Below, in pieces: positions 24,078 to 36,687 of a stretch of 64,000 nt of DNA (positions are counted from its first letter, which is position 1; the number at the start of each line of letters is the position of its first letter). Made by a program: the position numbers and the translations under genes. The stretch is from Escallonia rubra (lineage: Eukaryota; Streptophyta; Magnoliopsida; Escalloniales; Escalloniaceae). The notes beneath the pieces were generated by a model, which was not told the DNA's origin, did no database searches, and worked only from the letters and a program-made list of their open reading frames with translations. The DNA lies in contig JAVXUO010000473.1 of the NCBI GenBank assembly GCA_033065855.1, positions 124,001-188,000 of the forward strand, written 5' to 3'.

Positions 24078-24863
24078 GTACTTACTGTGTTACTGTCTCG
24101 AGAATCAAGTTTTGGCTTGAACTCAGTGTGGTATTTTGGAAGTCTTGGTTAATTAAGACCAAGCAAGTTGAACTCAAGCTCATCAACACGGCTTATTAAA
24201 TTAAGAGAGATGGGTATGAACATGAATATTGAGCTCTTCACTACATGGCTCATTTATATCTTGAACCAGAAGAGTCGCAATTATTTTGGGACGCTTTTCT
24301 GCCACAACGAGTGGGGGCGGGGGCTGCAGTCTACTTCAAAGTCCATGCTAGTTGCATTATGTGAGCAGTCTTCGGTCCTAGTACCCAATTCATTCGTGTT
24401 GCACGGGAGAACTAACAACTCGACCCTGAGATGAGTTGCACGGGATTACTCAACAGTTCGACCTCTTTTGATAACTGAAGAAAAGCCATTTTATCAAAGT
24501 AACATAACCTAAACTCCAAAACAGAAAAAGGAAATTCAAGTGAAACCTTTATTTCTGCAAATCCCTTCAATTTTCCCCCTAAATCCTATAGTTTGTCACG
24601 TTAGAAATAGAATGGCATTGTTTGCTAACCACTCGTAATGCCAAAGGGACGAGTAATTACTTCAAAGGTTGCAGTCAATGAGGATTGAAGTGCTGAATGC
24701 ATATTAAACCAACTCAATATGTACAATGCGAATCCAGCACAAGTTTGGTAATTATGTTGAGGAAATCAGCCTTTTAAGAACAATCTCAAATCTAAACACA
24801 GGAAATGAGCTCATATTTCCCATTCACATTAAACTTCAGTTAGTACGACGTCCAAGAAAACAC
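24078..24863. other. Intergenic, including the TOP2 3' flank
   Basis: Sequence between the hAT-type element and the TOP2 stop codon. Its right part should include the TOP2 3' untranslated region (minus strand). Short direct similarity, TTGCACGGGA at ~24397 and ~24434, is present. No gene recognised. Confidence 0.45.
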
Positions 24864-27800
24864 CTACTCTTCGTCTTCATTAAAGTCAGAGTCCTCTGTA
24901 GGTTCATCACTCTCAGAGTCACTGAGAACATATCTTGTTGTATTCCCACGGTTCACCCTCTGTGGTCTAGCTCTTGGAGCTACAATTTCACTAACATCCT
25001 CAGTGCTGTCCAAACTAGAAGCAGAACCACCAGCATTGTCTTCGTATTCCTTGTCCATCCTTCCTAACACAGAACCACTTTTCTTGTGAAATGGAGATAC
25101 CCTCATCTTCCTCACTTTCTTTTCTGGTGATATCCCTACGTTCTCCGCAGGCTTGAAAGCTTCTGTGATCAGCTTCTGACCAATATTCGCTGGCTGCTTG
25201 CTGGCTGGCGCCCTTTTCTTCGTTGCTACAGGGGGTTTAGCTGCCATTGTGGTCGCTTTTGGTTTCCTCCCCCCTTTCTTCTTCTCTTCTGGGGCTTCAA
25301 CCACTTCTAGCTCAAAGTTCTCATCACTAGTTCTGTTCTCGTTTTCATCATCTGAGATTTCAGTGACAGTTGACAGGGGCTTCTTCTTTGCCACAGCTCT
25401 TCTACTGGGTTCTTTCTTCTTAGCAGGCATTTCTGTTTCCATGAATGTAAACGGATAGATTAAGTCAATGAACACAGATTCCATGAAAGAAAAAGGTTAA
25501 TAATGTAAAACCAGTTTCCTTAGTTATAATTAACTTTTTTATAATAGTATATTTGACACAATTCATGAACATCTTTCACATCTGACATAAATCATGTTTC
25601 TGTAGATCCTAAAATTGCAACAAGGCAAAAGCACACCAAATTTCTGGTTAATTCCAGAACGCCAGGAAATACACTTGGCAGATATGCTTTGGTGAAGCTA
25701 CTACAGCAGAAGAGAATATTTACCCTCAGAGTGATCAGGAGAAGAGTCAAGGTTATAAGCAGCAAGCCGGTCTTTCAGCTCAAGCACGTCATCATCGTCG
25801 CTATCTTCTTCTCTCACAACTGAAGAGGATTTTCCCTGCTGTGTTCAACGATGTTAATGGGGGACTGTTTGCGAAATAAAATCTATTATGGAAACGAGGA
25901 GGAGTTTTGTGATACCAAAAAACAAAGTCAGACCTTTTTAGCAGGAGCTTTCTTTGAGCCTGCTCTACCTTTTGGTTTCACCACCTCAGGAACTTTATCT
26001 GATCAAGGAGAGGAGACTATCCAAGCTAAGATACCGATAACCAAAATAAAGCAAAAACTAGGTTATCAGGTATATGAGCTAATTATTCTAAATTTACCTG
26101 TTTCCATTGGAGAACTAGTTGATAATTCCGTTGGTTCAGAAACAGGTTCTGCATTGCTGGCCTTCTTGGCATTCTTCCGTGGTTTAGGTGCTTGTTTGGA
26201 GGCCTTCAGACCAGCTTCACTCATCACCTTGCTTTTCATCTTTTTCCTAGCCTCTTCTGCTTGGACATCACTCTTATCTTGCTCCTGAATATGCACAAAA
26301 AATGAGACAAGAGACCCCAACAGGAACACACCAAAGCTTTACAGAATGTACTGAGCTTTTAAATCATACATCAAGTTCTTTCTCAAGAGCATCAAGATCT
26401 TTATTCCACAGTGACTTTGGAGTTGCCTTCCTTAAATCATCAACCTCCTTGTTGAGCTTATCCCTATCAGCACATAGCCCCTGAACCTTCTCAAGGGTTA
26501 GCGTTCCAATTGCCATTGACAGTAAGTACTCATAATCACTAGCCCGTATTCCTTTGCTGGTGGCCACCTCAGAATTTTCTTCAGTTTCCTCTGCATCATC
26601 AGTTGCCCCAACAACTACTGCTTCAGCTTTGGTTTTCTTTGGGAAAGGTGTGAAACCTTTTTCCTTCAATTCAAGAAACAGATCAGCTCTCTTCCTGTTG
26701 CTCACAATGATCTTTCCTTCCACAACACCTAAGATAAATCTAACTTTGTTTTCAAGCTTCAACAACTCCATTTCAAGATTATCCAGTAGAATTTTCTGCA
26801 AAAAATTAAGTTACCACAGTTAGCTGGCATGTTGCTTATGTCACAAATGGAAGTTTTCAATTTTACTAACTTGCCTTTCTTTTCTCGTAAAATTCAAGCC
26901 TAACATCAAAGAACTCCTCAAGAACTGCATACCAGAAAAACCGAAAGAGTGAGTACATGTCAAATCTCACAAGGTGATCTAAACATACAGCAAAACTGGA
27001 TACGCACTTTGTTCAGGTGTGTCATATTTCTTGATGACGCCTTTTGAGTCAAAAAGATGCATATTACTTGTGCTTATTGTAGTGGTTAGCTTAAATTTCT
27101 TCTGCAACCCCTCTTGCTTTGCTATCATTAAGTTCTCCTCGGACAAGATAACCTCAAAATGTACAGTAGTGTCATCATTATGCTCCCTGTAGTCCTGCAA
27201 AGATCAATTTACATATATAATTCCACCTCTTCTACACACACTTCAAAAACCTTCAACCTAAAGGGGGTTCTACCTTGATAAATGGATCCTTGATCTTATC
27301 GTTCCCTGTCATGATTGACTCAAGGAATTCCTTGTAATCCAGAGTCCACCTTCGGATTGGCAGCTCTGAAATTCTAAGTGTAGTTTCATTGACTTCCTCT
27401 ATAAGTCCAGTGATTGTGTAGCTAACCCCAGATTCCTTTGTTGCTGTTTTCTCAATGGTTCCTCTAAATCCTTTGTACCATGGATCCATAGGTTCCATTA
27501 GCTCATCATTCAGTAAATGCTTCACGTTAGCAACAATGTCCCTTGGGCTATAATTTGGTACATATGAGCTCCAACCTGTCCCTATTCCTTCACTTCCATT
27601 GACTAAAACCATAGGTATAATTGGCATGTACCTGAAAAAGAAAGCTGGGCTATTAATCATCTTGCATATTAGTGCAATACCACGTTACTGACCAGAAGTT
27701 AAAAAAATTACCAAGTAGGCTCAATAGTCTGCCCATCTTCGTTGAGGTAGTCAAGGAGAATATCGTCATCCTTAGGAAACAAAAACCGTGTGATAGGAGA

Positions 27801-30800
27801 AAGCTGAGTATATATGTACCTAGCACTCGCATGATCTTTGCCTCCCTGTAAACAAAAACTTCAAGCATCTTCCACAAAGTACGAGTCATGATTTTTGAAA
27901 ATCATCATGTTATAATTCTCACCTGGTGACGAGTGCCAAACTGGCCATTTGGTTGAAGAACATTTATATTGTTGCTGCCCACAAAATCCTGAGCCATGCC
28001 AATAATTGTACTGGCAAGAGACTGCTCACCATGGTGGTAAGCTGAATGCTCAGATACATAACCAGAAAATTGGGCAACTTTGGCTTCCTTCACAAAGTTC
28101 CTCTTGAAAGAACAGAAAAGAATTTTCCTTTGGCCCGGTTTTAGCCCATCAACCATCGACGGTATGGACCTTTGAAGATCTGCCATTGAGAAGAGTATAA
28201 GCTCCTTGTTGACAAAGTCACTGTACTTAATAAGCTTCTCCTTTTGATCAAGATAGGTGCCAGGCTACAGACAAAATTGAGAAGTTGTCAGAAATCAATT
28301 CAATAAGTGCAGGCATCTTTACTAAAAGCAAGAAGTGGGTAACAAGTGACTGGAAAAAATTGCACCAAAAATATTTCTGAATGTCCAACCTCAAAGTGTC
28401 GGAGCCAATTTTTCCTTGCCTCAATCTTCTTCTTGCTAAAGGCAAGCTCTATTGCATCCCCATCTTGCTCATCCTCCCAGACAAAATCTTTCCTGTGCTT
28501 TTCAAGATCTTGGAAGTATTCCTTACCTTCCTTTGACGTGCTTGTACCCAACCCCTGTCAGGGCAACAAATGAATAGTAAAAATCAAGGTTCATGTCATA
28601 CCCTAAGTTACTCTAACTGGCCCACTGCTTTTACTTTGAACATGCAAACCTTATAGTACTTAATAGACCAACCAGTCGCACTTCCACCGAGACTTTCCTT
28701 CCAGTATTCGTACTCGGGCATAGAATAAAAAGACAGCACCTTCCCATTTCTATGAGTAGCCTGTACGCCAATATATGCAAAAAATTGAAAAATATCCATC
28801 TGTCCGGAATTACAATTTAGACCAGTCCACTAAGCAATACGGACCTTCACAATAGGTGTAATGAACTCTATTAAGAAAGATGGAACTTTCAGCAACGATG
28901 GCCAAAATGAATGAATGAAGTTAATCAATAGCCCTTTGATGTGGGAACCATCATGATCCTGCCCAAATGTTTATTTGTCAACAAAGTGATTCAGAAACAG
29001 ACCACAATTAAATCATCCACCAATGATGATTCAAACTACCTGATCAGTCATTATCATCAGGTGACCATATCTCAATGACTTGACACTCTCATAATCTTTC
29101 CCATGCTGGAGCCCAAGAATCTGCTTGATGTTCTGGATTTCAGCATTGTCCATGATCTGTTTATGGTTTGCTTCCCTCACATTGAGCAGTTTACCTCTCA
29201 ATGGAAACACTCCATAGTAGTTTCGACCCACAACAGAAATTCCAGCCATCTGTATAATTCTTCATTTTAGTTAAAAAGCCCCTACTGCAAACAGAACTTA
29301 TAAGTTGAATCAAGAGTGTGACATCTGACAACTTACTGCAAGAGCTTTAGCCGAGTCTCCTTCTGTCAAAATCAAGGTGCATTTATCAGAATTCTTCCCT
29401 CCAGCGTCATTAGCATCTTCTAGCTTAGTGATCCCAGTAATCCTTTGTCTCTTTGTTCCATCAGTCTTCTTAAGGTCTTTGCTGTGTTTAAAATCTGCCC
29501 ACGAGAGCAGACTTTCAACAACTCCAGACTTGGCCACTGCAAAAGAATTGACCAACAACCATCAAACCAACATCATTAAAGAATTATCAATAAAGAGATT
29601 AATAATGCGGCATAGATCATTACTACAGACCTTTCTTCAGGAAATCCTGTGAGAGTTCACATTTAGAACCGAAACTGCTTTGCCGAATTGTCAAAGTCTC
29701 TTTAGTTTGAGAATCGAAAGCTGGGTTGTCAATAAGAGCATTGACAAATACCCATAGATGGTTCTTCACGTTATGGGCTTTGAGGTTGGCATTTTTGTTC
29801 TTCTTATTTACAACAGTCATGACGTGATTTGTTATCTGGTTAGTGATGTAATCAACATGTGTCCCACCCTTGATTGTCGCAATTGCATTCACAAAACTGA
29901 CCTGGTGACACCAATCATTCCAGATAGCACAAATAAGGTTTAATACTAGAGAATGAATAAGTAGTATAATTTTTGAAGGTCCAATCAATTGTTTTAACCA
30001 CCTGTTGAAACTGCCCCTCACTCAAACTAACGCATACTTCCCACCTCTCATTAACCTTCTCCACAATTCTGTGAAAATTCAAAACCAAGTTAGAATCCAA
30101 AAGGTTGTGATAAAGCTAAGAAGAAACATAGCGTTAGAAGAAACCTTGGGAGGGAATCTGGTCTGGACTTGGAGGCAGATTCTAGATAAAGATTAACATA
30201 GTCAAGAAATGATTTTACAGGAACTCGTTGCCCATTTAATTCAACTTTCACAGTCTTCCCAAGGCAGCCTGCTATATCAATCACCCGCTTTTTCATTAAT
30301 GCAACAACATCTTCTTCCAGATGAGTCATGTTGAACTTTGCTAAGTCAGGCTTAAATGTAACTTTGGTCCAGTTTTCACCCTCCTTGCACTTTGTTATAA
30401 TGGGCTCAGATTTTGTCCCCATGTTGTTAGAGAAAACCTATAAAAAAGCAGACGAAATATACACATTACTAACACAAGTAATTAACCTAGAAGTTGCAAA
30501 AAAAATTAATTTTTCTATTGATATTCACATTCTTAAGATGAGAAGCAAGTAAATATCAGTAAAATAATTGACACTGGCAAATATTTGTCTTTTTTTTGGT
30601 GATACAACTGAAACTGGAAAAAACTGTAAATGGTTGACTGTCAGAAGCTCAAAGCCTAAAATATGTTTACCTAACTACCAAAAGAAACTTCAAATAGTCA
30701 ACGGAAAAGAATCCAATGGAAACCCAAATCGCCCAACCTCAATATGTACCAATAAAATGTTTGCTCTGAGCAGACGTAACAAATAATCAAGACCAATCGG

Positions 30801-32184
30801 CATCCAAAAAGCATGAGATTATAAATCCATCAATGTCTGTAAATGACAAAGTAAACCTTAATTTACACTGCACATATGTTGATACATCATGAACACCTCT
30901 GTTAAGCATCAGCCACGAGAGGAGTATGAAAAACCGGAATTTATGTACGAAGCCTTACCTTAAGTGCTATCAAAAGAACAGTAATCAAGAACATAAATGC
31001 ACAGAAAATGAAACAGGAAAAATGAAGGAAAAAAAAAAGATAAAGATAAACAAATCCAGCACACCATATCAGACTACTCAGAGTATGGAACCCTTGATCA
31101 CCACATAAAATTCCATAAATATCAAAATGTCTTCTTTTATACACAAAAGCCATCAATATAAGCTCATATGAACCCTAATCTAGAACTCAAATCAATAGCA
31201 AATTCCAAGAAATGCACATCAATAATGAATCACTAAAACCCTAATCTAGAGCTGAAACCCTAAATCAACACATTATACCCATAATTTAATCAAAATGTCA
31301 TGATGAATATCACTAAATTCATTAATACAACCACATGAACCCTGATCTAGAAGTCAACTCAACAGAAAAATCCGCAAAATGCACATCTGAAACTGAAAGC
31401 CTAGAACCCTAATCTAGAACTGAAATCGATTGCAGATCCTGGAAATGCACGTAAAAAAAAAAACCGTTAAGAGTCCATACAATCGCTAAATTCATCAATA
31501 AAACCCTAATCTACAACTCAAATCAACAGCAAAATCCACAAAATAGAAAGTAAGATACAAAACAATCGTATCCAACAAAATGAACTCCCTAGTACGAATT
31601 AGACCTCATACCTGCTTGTACTTCTTCTGCCTCTTCCCATCCGCTGTCTCGATCACGAAATCCGTCGAAAAAATGTTCGTCAGCTTAGCCCCGTACCCAT
31701 TCCGCCCACCCGTCGTCTTCTTCTCCTTATCGTCATAGTTACTGCTAGTCAACAAATGCCCAAATATCATCTCGGGCACATAAACCCCCTCCTCCTGGTG
31801 CACCTCAATAGGCACTCCATCCCCACTGTTATAAACACTGATTAGATTCTGGTCCGGGTCAATTACGACTTTGACCCAGTCCATGGAGGGGTCGCGCTGC
31901 TTGTTGTCGGCGGCGTTGACGAGAATCTCGTCGAAGATCTTGTAGAGGCCGGGCACGTAGGTGATGGGGCGGTGGACGATCTGGTTGCCCTCCCAAACCC
32001 ATAGGGATTGTGTGTGCTTCTCGATGGAGCCGATGTAGGTGTCGGGGCGGAGGAGGATGTGCTCGAGCTGGGTCTTCTTCTGGTAGGTCTCTTCGATGGT
32101 CTTCCCCGTGGTGGGGGCGGTGGTGGGTTTGGGGATGTTGGCGGCGGTGCTGGGTTGTAAGGGGAGTTTCTTTTCGGTTGGCAT
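24864..32184 (-). CDS. TOP2: DNA topoisomerase II (type IIA), nuclear
   Basis: ATP-dependent double-strand DNA passage enzyme. Exons on minus: 32184-31612, 30437-30145, 30068-30002, 29901-29631, 29536-29337, 29249-29040, 28958-28845, 28760-28650, 28554-28390, 28264-27923, 27845-27712, 27631-27274, 27194-27008, 26924-26875, 26795-26370, 26284-26098, 25992-25934, 25838-25724, 25432-24864. All phases join, giving 1,476 residues, close to the ~1,470 I recall for Arabidopsis. Seen: GHKL ATPase motifs (VNAADN, GRNGYGAKLTNIFS); TOPRIM EGDSAKALA (~460) and DQDHDGSH across exons 6/7; PLRGKLLNVREA; QPNGQFGTR; catalytic Tyr in SARYIYT (~792); the winged-helix/tower core; and a Lys/Asp/Glu-rich C-terminus ending DSDFNEDEE. 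Intron 14 uses a GC donor (AAG|GCAAGT). Intron 1 is the largest (~1.2 kb) and carries telo-box repeats. The acceptor of exon 18 could shift by 3 bases (CAG|CAG). Confidence 0.95.
26825..26874 (-). other. Non-canonical GC donor (GC-AG intron) in TOP2
   Basis: The exon ending at 26875 (EKRK) is followed on the minus strand by GCAAGTTAG rather than GT. The acceptor of this intron is TTTTGCAG before 26795. Frame stays open and the protein alignment is continuous across it (EFYEKRK to KILLDNLEME). GC-AG introns are a known minor class in plants and often show a strong AG|GCAAGT match, as here. Confidence 0.8.
31171..31509 (-). promoter_or_regulatory. Telo-box cluster in TOP2 intron 1
   Basis: AAACCCTAA occurs at 31236-31244, 31255-31263 and 31501-31509, with AACCCTAA at 31171-31178 and 31405-31412. 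These are within about 450 bases of the first exon's donor. They sit in a degenerate repeat (ACCCTAATCTAGAACTCAAA, then GCAAAATCC and AAATGCACAT) recurring about five times. Telo-boxes near plant transcription starts are known in genes active in dividing cells; TOP2 is such a gene. Function here is inferred. Confidence 0.55.
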
Positions 32185-32559
32185 GGTGGTGAACTGGTTG
32201 TGGCGGTGGACTACTGGTGGTGCTGGTGGCTCAGAGAGAGAGAGAGAGAAGGCGAGATGGGGAAGGGAGGGGGGTGGTGTTTAAAGTGCGAGGGGTAAAC
32301 GGTAAAGCGAAATTTGAAATTTGAATTGGGAGGGATTTTGAGATGGTGGTCTTGTGTGGACGGCTGGGATTGTTCTTGGCCCACGTGAGTGTCAAATTGT
32401 CAAGGGGAGATGATTTTTTTTTTTTCCTTCACTGGTGCAACTGAAATTGAACAAATATAAAAGGTTTACTTAGGTCCTAGTATGGGCAACATTTGCTACA
32501 TCACTAGCTAGCTAACACGGGGATTACCACCTCTAGCAGTTGCATGAAATACAGAAAGG
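32185..32559 (-). promoter_or_regulatory. TOP2 upstream region
   Basis: Immediately upstream of the ATG (minus strand) is a CT/GA microsatellite (GAGAGAGAGAGAGAGA on +, ~32233-32248), likely in the 5' leader. Beyond it lies AT-richer DNA with a T-run at ~32414-32424. No clear TATA box was fixed. It runs into LINE debris. Confidence 0.4.
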
Positions 32560-32962
32560 GTTCACCCTGTAACTTTCTAATTCTAGTCATTCGATATGGC
32601 GCATTAGTTGCCCTCTCTATATACATGGATGCTTGTCGTATTGTTAGTTTTTAATGGAGATCTCGCATCATTGACGAGGCTGCTCAAAGGATACATAGCG
32701 TAATCATTTGCCATAATCAAATCCATAACAATCTTAGAATCCATTTCTAAGGCGACATCGGTGAGTCTTCCTTCTGTCTTTGACAACTTGCAGGCCTTCG
32801 ATTATTCACAGTAACTCAGCATTGGAAAACAGGGATGTTGCCATAAAAAAACCCTAGCCATCCTCTTGGACTATTCTGCAGTATTCCACTGTATTCTTCA
32901 TTCAAGTCAAGGTTTGCACTCCTCTTTTTCTCAAAAGCATTTTCGATTTTTTTGGCACAATA

Positions 32963-33720
32963 GAGGGTGTTTGGGATTGATTAAATCTTGGTCAAACCTG
33001 ATTTAATCTAGATTAAATCAGGTTTGTGGGTGTTTGGCAAAAGAGATTAACAGATTTAATCCATCTCCAAAAGCTAAAAACTGATTTAATCCATAATCCT
33101 CAAAAGTGAGGATTATGAAATAATCACTTTTTCCATAATCAGGTTTGACCATGTAATTTACCATCCTATCCCTATATTTTTTACAAAAAGACCTCTCATA
33201 CCCCTTAATTAATTAGATAATTGCTGGAGTTTATCTCTTCTCTGCTAACCTTTTTTCCATACTAATGTTCGTAATGCTATCTGTGATGCAATTTCTGCTA
33301 TATAATTTTATTTTTTTTTTGCGCAAGATAAACTTTATTTGTAATTTTGGGATGTTATCGTATTATAAGCAATAACGTGAGATTGTTTATATTTTTTAAT
33401 TTAAAATAAAAAGTAACAACTTTTGTAGGACGTGAAAATAATTATTTTCATAATTTATTTGGGCATTATAATTATTTACGAATAAAAGTTATGTTAACGT
33501 TGCATGGATATTATAAAAATTGTTTATTGAATGCCCTCTATGGTCATTTTGTTATAGTGAAACTGATTTAAGTACTTTTTATCCAAACACTTTTTATAAA
33601 TTTAATCTAATTAACAACTACTTTTGCCAAACAGCAAACTGATTCTGATTAAATCAGATTTTGAAAACTGATTAAGATTTAAGCAGAATCTGCTTTTTTT
33701 AATCAATCCCAAACGGGCTC
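32963..33720. mobile_element. Non-autonomous TIR element (MITE) inside the LINE
   Basis: The left end GAGGGTGTTTGGGATTGATT and the right end read inward (GAGCCCGTTTGGGATTGATT) form a ~22-bp terminal inverted repeat with three mismatches. Subterminal GATTTAATC/GATTAAATC motifs repeat many times. Flanking trinucleotides are ATA and TTA: imperfect, but near the TWA duplications of PIF/Harbinger elements. The 758-bp interior is AT-rich and non-coding. Superfamily is tentative. Confidence 0.75.
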
Positions 33721-33845
33721 TTAGTATAGATTTTCCAGTTCCCTTCCACATGGGTGATAGTGCCTTCAATGCTTTCTTTTTGTTCATGGTTTTCCATATT
33801 TGCCATAAAATGGATATGAAATGTAAGTCCACTGAACCTATCTTA

Positions 33846-35980
33846 TCTATTATATATATTTGGATTCGATTGGTAAGCTCGTTTGCCCACCAAAGTACCA
33901 ATCCAATTTTCTAGAATTCTTGAATTTTCTTGATAACTATAATTAGGTGTAAAAAAACTATTGGCTAAAGGAATAAGATAACCGGTTCTCTCTCCTAAGT
34001 TTTAGCCCATGACCTCCTTTTCATTTAGCAAAAAAGGGCATCTGACGGTTTTTATTCCTTGTCAATAAAACTCCCTCCCTCCTCTCTCATATATTCCTTT
34101 CAAACACAATTCCTTCTTAAAAGATATTCCCAGTTCATCCATACCTTAGCTAGCATTTGATCATCTAACGAAAACCTGATCATCTAACAAAAATCTAAAG
34201 GACTGCATACAAACAATCAAGTACTGTCCATGCTTAACTGCCCAATATAGAGCAGCACTATCTATATGCATCAATGATCCTTGAACCACAGAGCTGATGC
34301 AAAAAACAATCAAGTAGTGTCCATGCTTTAATCGTTTTCGTCATTGTTTGTCTCTCTATGCTCATTTTAAACTTGGATGGTTTTAGGCAAAGATGTGGGC
34401 TGATTCTGAATATTACAGCGTAAGCTTCCTGAAAATGTTCACTAGAGGAGCCAATCTTCCATCTAGCATAGAGTGCTAATGGGCTGTTTCAGAATATTAC
34501 AGCACTCTCCATCTAGCCTTCCAAGAGTGCTGTGTTGTGTATAGACCTCCACTCTCCAGTGTTGCAATTTAAGGTTTCTGTACGTCTTATTGTTATCTGA
34601 TTGCAATTAAGATTTTCTTGCCTGTGGTTCAGAATTTAGTCTCATATATATTCTTTGAATAAGTCAAAACCAATCCAGCCAAAAGATTATTCTCCATGCA
34701 ATTAAGTTTTTTGCTTTCAGACGGAGGTTTTGGGAAGCGATGGCCCGACTAATCCTCCATGATATAACGTCCTTGCTATTTCACCGTGGGCATTCACAGT
34801 ACGTGAGTGTCTTGGTGTATCGTCTGTTTGCTTGGTTGTGTGTAGGGGGGGCTAGGGGAGGGGGTGGCTCACATGTAATCACCATATTTAAAAACAATTT
34901 ATTTTAAGTTTCTATTATTATATGCATAGGCATGTTTTACACTAAGAGCAAACTTTGCACCTTATGTAAATGACACATTTGCATTACCAACATAACATTG
35001 ATGAATCACTTAAACACGTGTCCTGGACAGTAAATTGCCATTATTCTTAATCATAAGATGATGTAAGCGAGATATCATTGTTTCTTGGAAGAAAAATATA
35101 TATATATTATATAATAATTAGGTAATGTCAATTTATCTTATGATGTTAGCGTCATATGTCGTGGTGTTCATATAAAAGTCTAAGATTTAAGACTCCAATA
35201 TGTGGTAATACTAAAATACAAGTCTTAGAGTCCCGTGAGAGTTTCTTATTTCTGGGCCCTAAATAGAAAGCGTAAAAGGATTACAAAATGCGAAATGGAA
35301 AAAGAAAATACAAATAGAGCCAATACATGCCCTTACATTTTCTATTACCTTTTGAAAAATTAATTTCCTCAAACAGAAATTACCGTTTTGTGGCCACATT
35401 TGCTCTTGATTTAAACTGAACTCAAATTAGGTTCTTAAGTTTTGCAAAAACTTAAATTTATAAAATAAGGTTCTTAGGTGCTAACTTCATAAAACTGATT
35501 AAATCAATTTCCAAAAACCAAGAACTGATTATAAGAATCATTTTAGAACGAGCTCTTAAAATTGCACCTTTGGAATTAATGTGAAGGATCCAAACTCAAT
35601 TTCTCTTAAGGAGTTTTCACGTTGTTACTTCTTATTTATAATAATGTACTATATGTCACAGCATAAAATAAAACAAGTGTAGAAAATAGAAGATTCCAAG
35701 AATTTTAGGAGCAAGAAAAAAACATGCCTTAGCTATCAAAGATTTTGTTCTTTCTTATGCTCTCCGATTGTTTCAAAAAAAAAATTTGGAATGGTAATTA
35801 CTTACTAAACATGAGTGTCGCGTGTCATTCAGTTAGTGTGTTGTACCAAAACTACTTCTATAGTTAACATGTAATATCATAACTACTTCTATGCTATACA
35901 ATTTTTGTGGGATCGACATTGTGTAATGTAGAAATAAATTTATATTAGATGGCTCGTGCATAGCACGGGATTTTAGCTAG
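33846..35980 (+). mobile_element. Non-autonomous Helitron
   Basis: The 3' end shows the Helitron signature: a hairpin CGTGC-ATA-GCACG at 35955-35967, then nine bases and terminal CTAG, followed by T. The proposed 5' end is TCTATTATATATATTTGG at 33846 preceded by A, fitting insertion between A and T. No Rep/helicase coding sequence is seen in the 2.1 kb interior. The 5' position is supported mainly by similarity to the start of the next copy (ATATTTGGATTCGATTGG versus GTATTTGGATTTGGTTGG) and by LINE sequence ending just before it. Confidence 0.6.
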
Positions 35981-36244
35981 TAATATATGTATTTGGATTT
36001 GGTTGGCATCTTCTATGCCTTCCAAACCCTCAATCCTATTTTCTTCAATTCTTAAAATTTTAAAATAGAGCTTAATATGTGTTAAATTTTGATTAGCCAT
36101 AAAATAACTTCCAACTCCATGAACTCTAACCATCAATCCCCATGACCTCCATTCTTCCATTTCATAATTAATTAATACAATTTCCGTACATAGCATGGGA
36201 TTTTAATTAACACCCTTCCCGTGCATAGCACGGGGTTTAGCTGG
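35981..36244 (+). mobile_element. Second, truncated Helitron copy abutting the first
   Basis: Starts with text resembling the 5' end of the preceding Helitron and ends with a perfect 7-bp stem hairpin, CCCGTGC-ATA-GCACGGG (36218-36234), then GTTTAG and CTGG, followed by T. A degenerate third 3' end (CCGTACATAGCATGGG) lies at 36184-36199. A further scrap (GTAGCACGGGGTTTAACACC) follows at ~36255-36275, so terminal pieces are stacked. Confidence 0.55.
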
Positions 36245-36687
36245 TATTGCAAAAAGTAGCACGGGGTTTAACACCCTTCCCGTGACCTCCATTCTTTGAT
36301 GTTTTTTCGCACCAAGCTCTCTATATCCAAAGTATCTTGTTGTTCCACGATAACTTGAGTCATTTTTTTCAACGGCTCACGGGCCGTATGGCATTCCCTG
36401 ATGATGTGCTCAGTAGTTTCAATCCCATTCCCACAAACTAGTACACCTAGGATCAGTAGTTAAGTTTCTAATAGCCCAAAGGGCTGTTAGAAGCAATTCT
36501 GTTGTTCCAAATTAGGATTTACATTCCTCAATCAAAGTTTAGACAGGAAAGTGATACACCTTCAGGGATGCAAAGGATAACCGATAGTGCACCGGTGTTA
36601 AAAGGGCTCTGTGTGGTTGATCACTTTCCTCTATCTCTCTAAAGTCTTTATTTTCAACCTTACTTCCTCTTTTGTCCATAAGATGTT

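Larger units (their letters stand above)
32560..36671 (-). mobile_element. L1-type LINE 3' part, broken by later insertions
   Basis: On the minus strand, right to left: ~36500-36300 reads CGNGIETTEHIIRECHTAR then DIESLVRKNIKEW (zinc-binding region after the RT). 33845-33721 reads LHFISILWQIWKTMNKKK (the linker before RNase H). 32880-32580 reads ALEMDSKIVMDLI, YPLSSLVNDARSPL and HVYREGN (RNase H, RVT_3-type). The pieces are in the right order for one element but are separated by the Helitrons (33846-36244) and a TIR element (32963-33720). Stops and frame changes show it is dead. It may continue to the right beyond the SINE at 36688-37460; the far boundary is not resolved. Confidence 0.65.

Noticed and set aside
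31171-31509. Interstitial telomere tract
   Set aside because: AAACCCTAA units are scattered within a different repeat and not head-to-tail.
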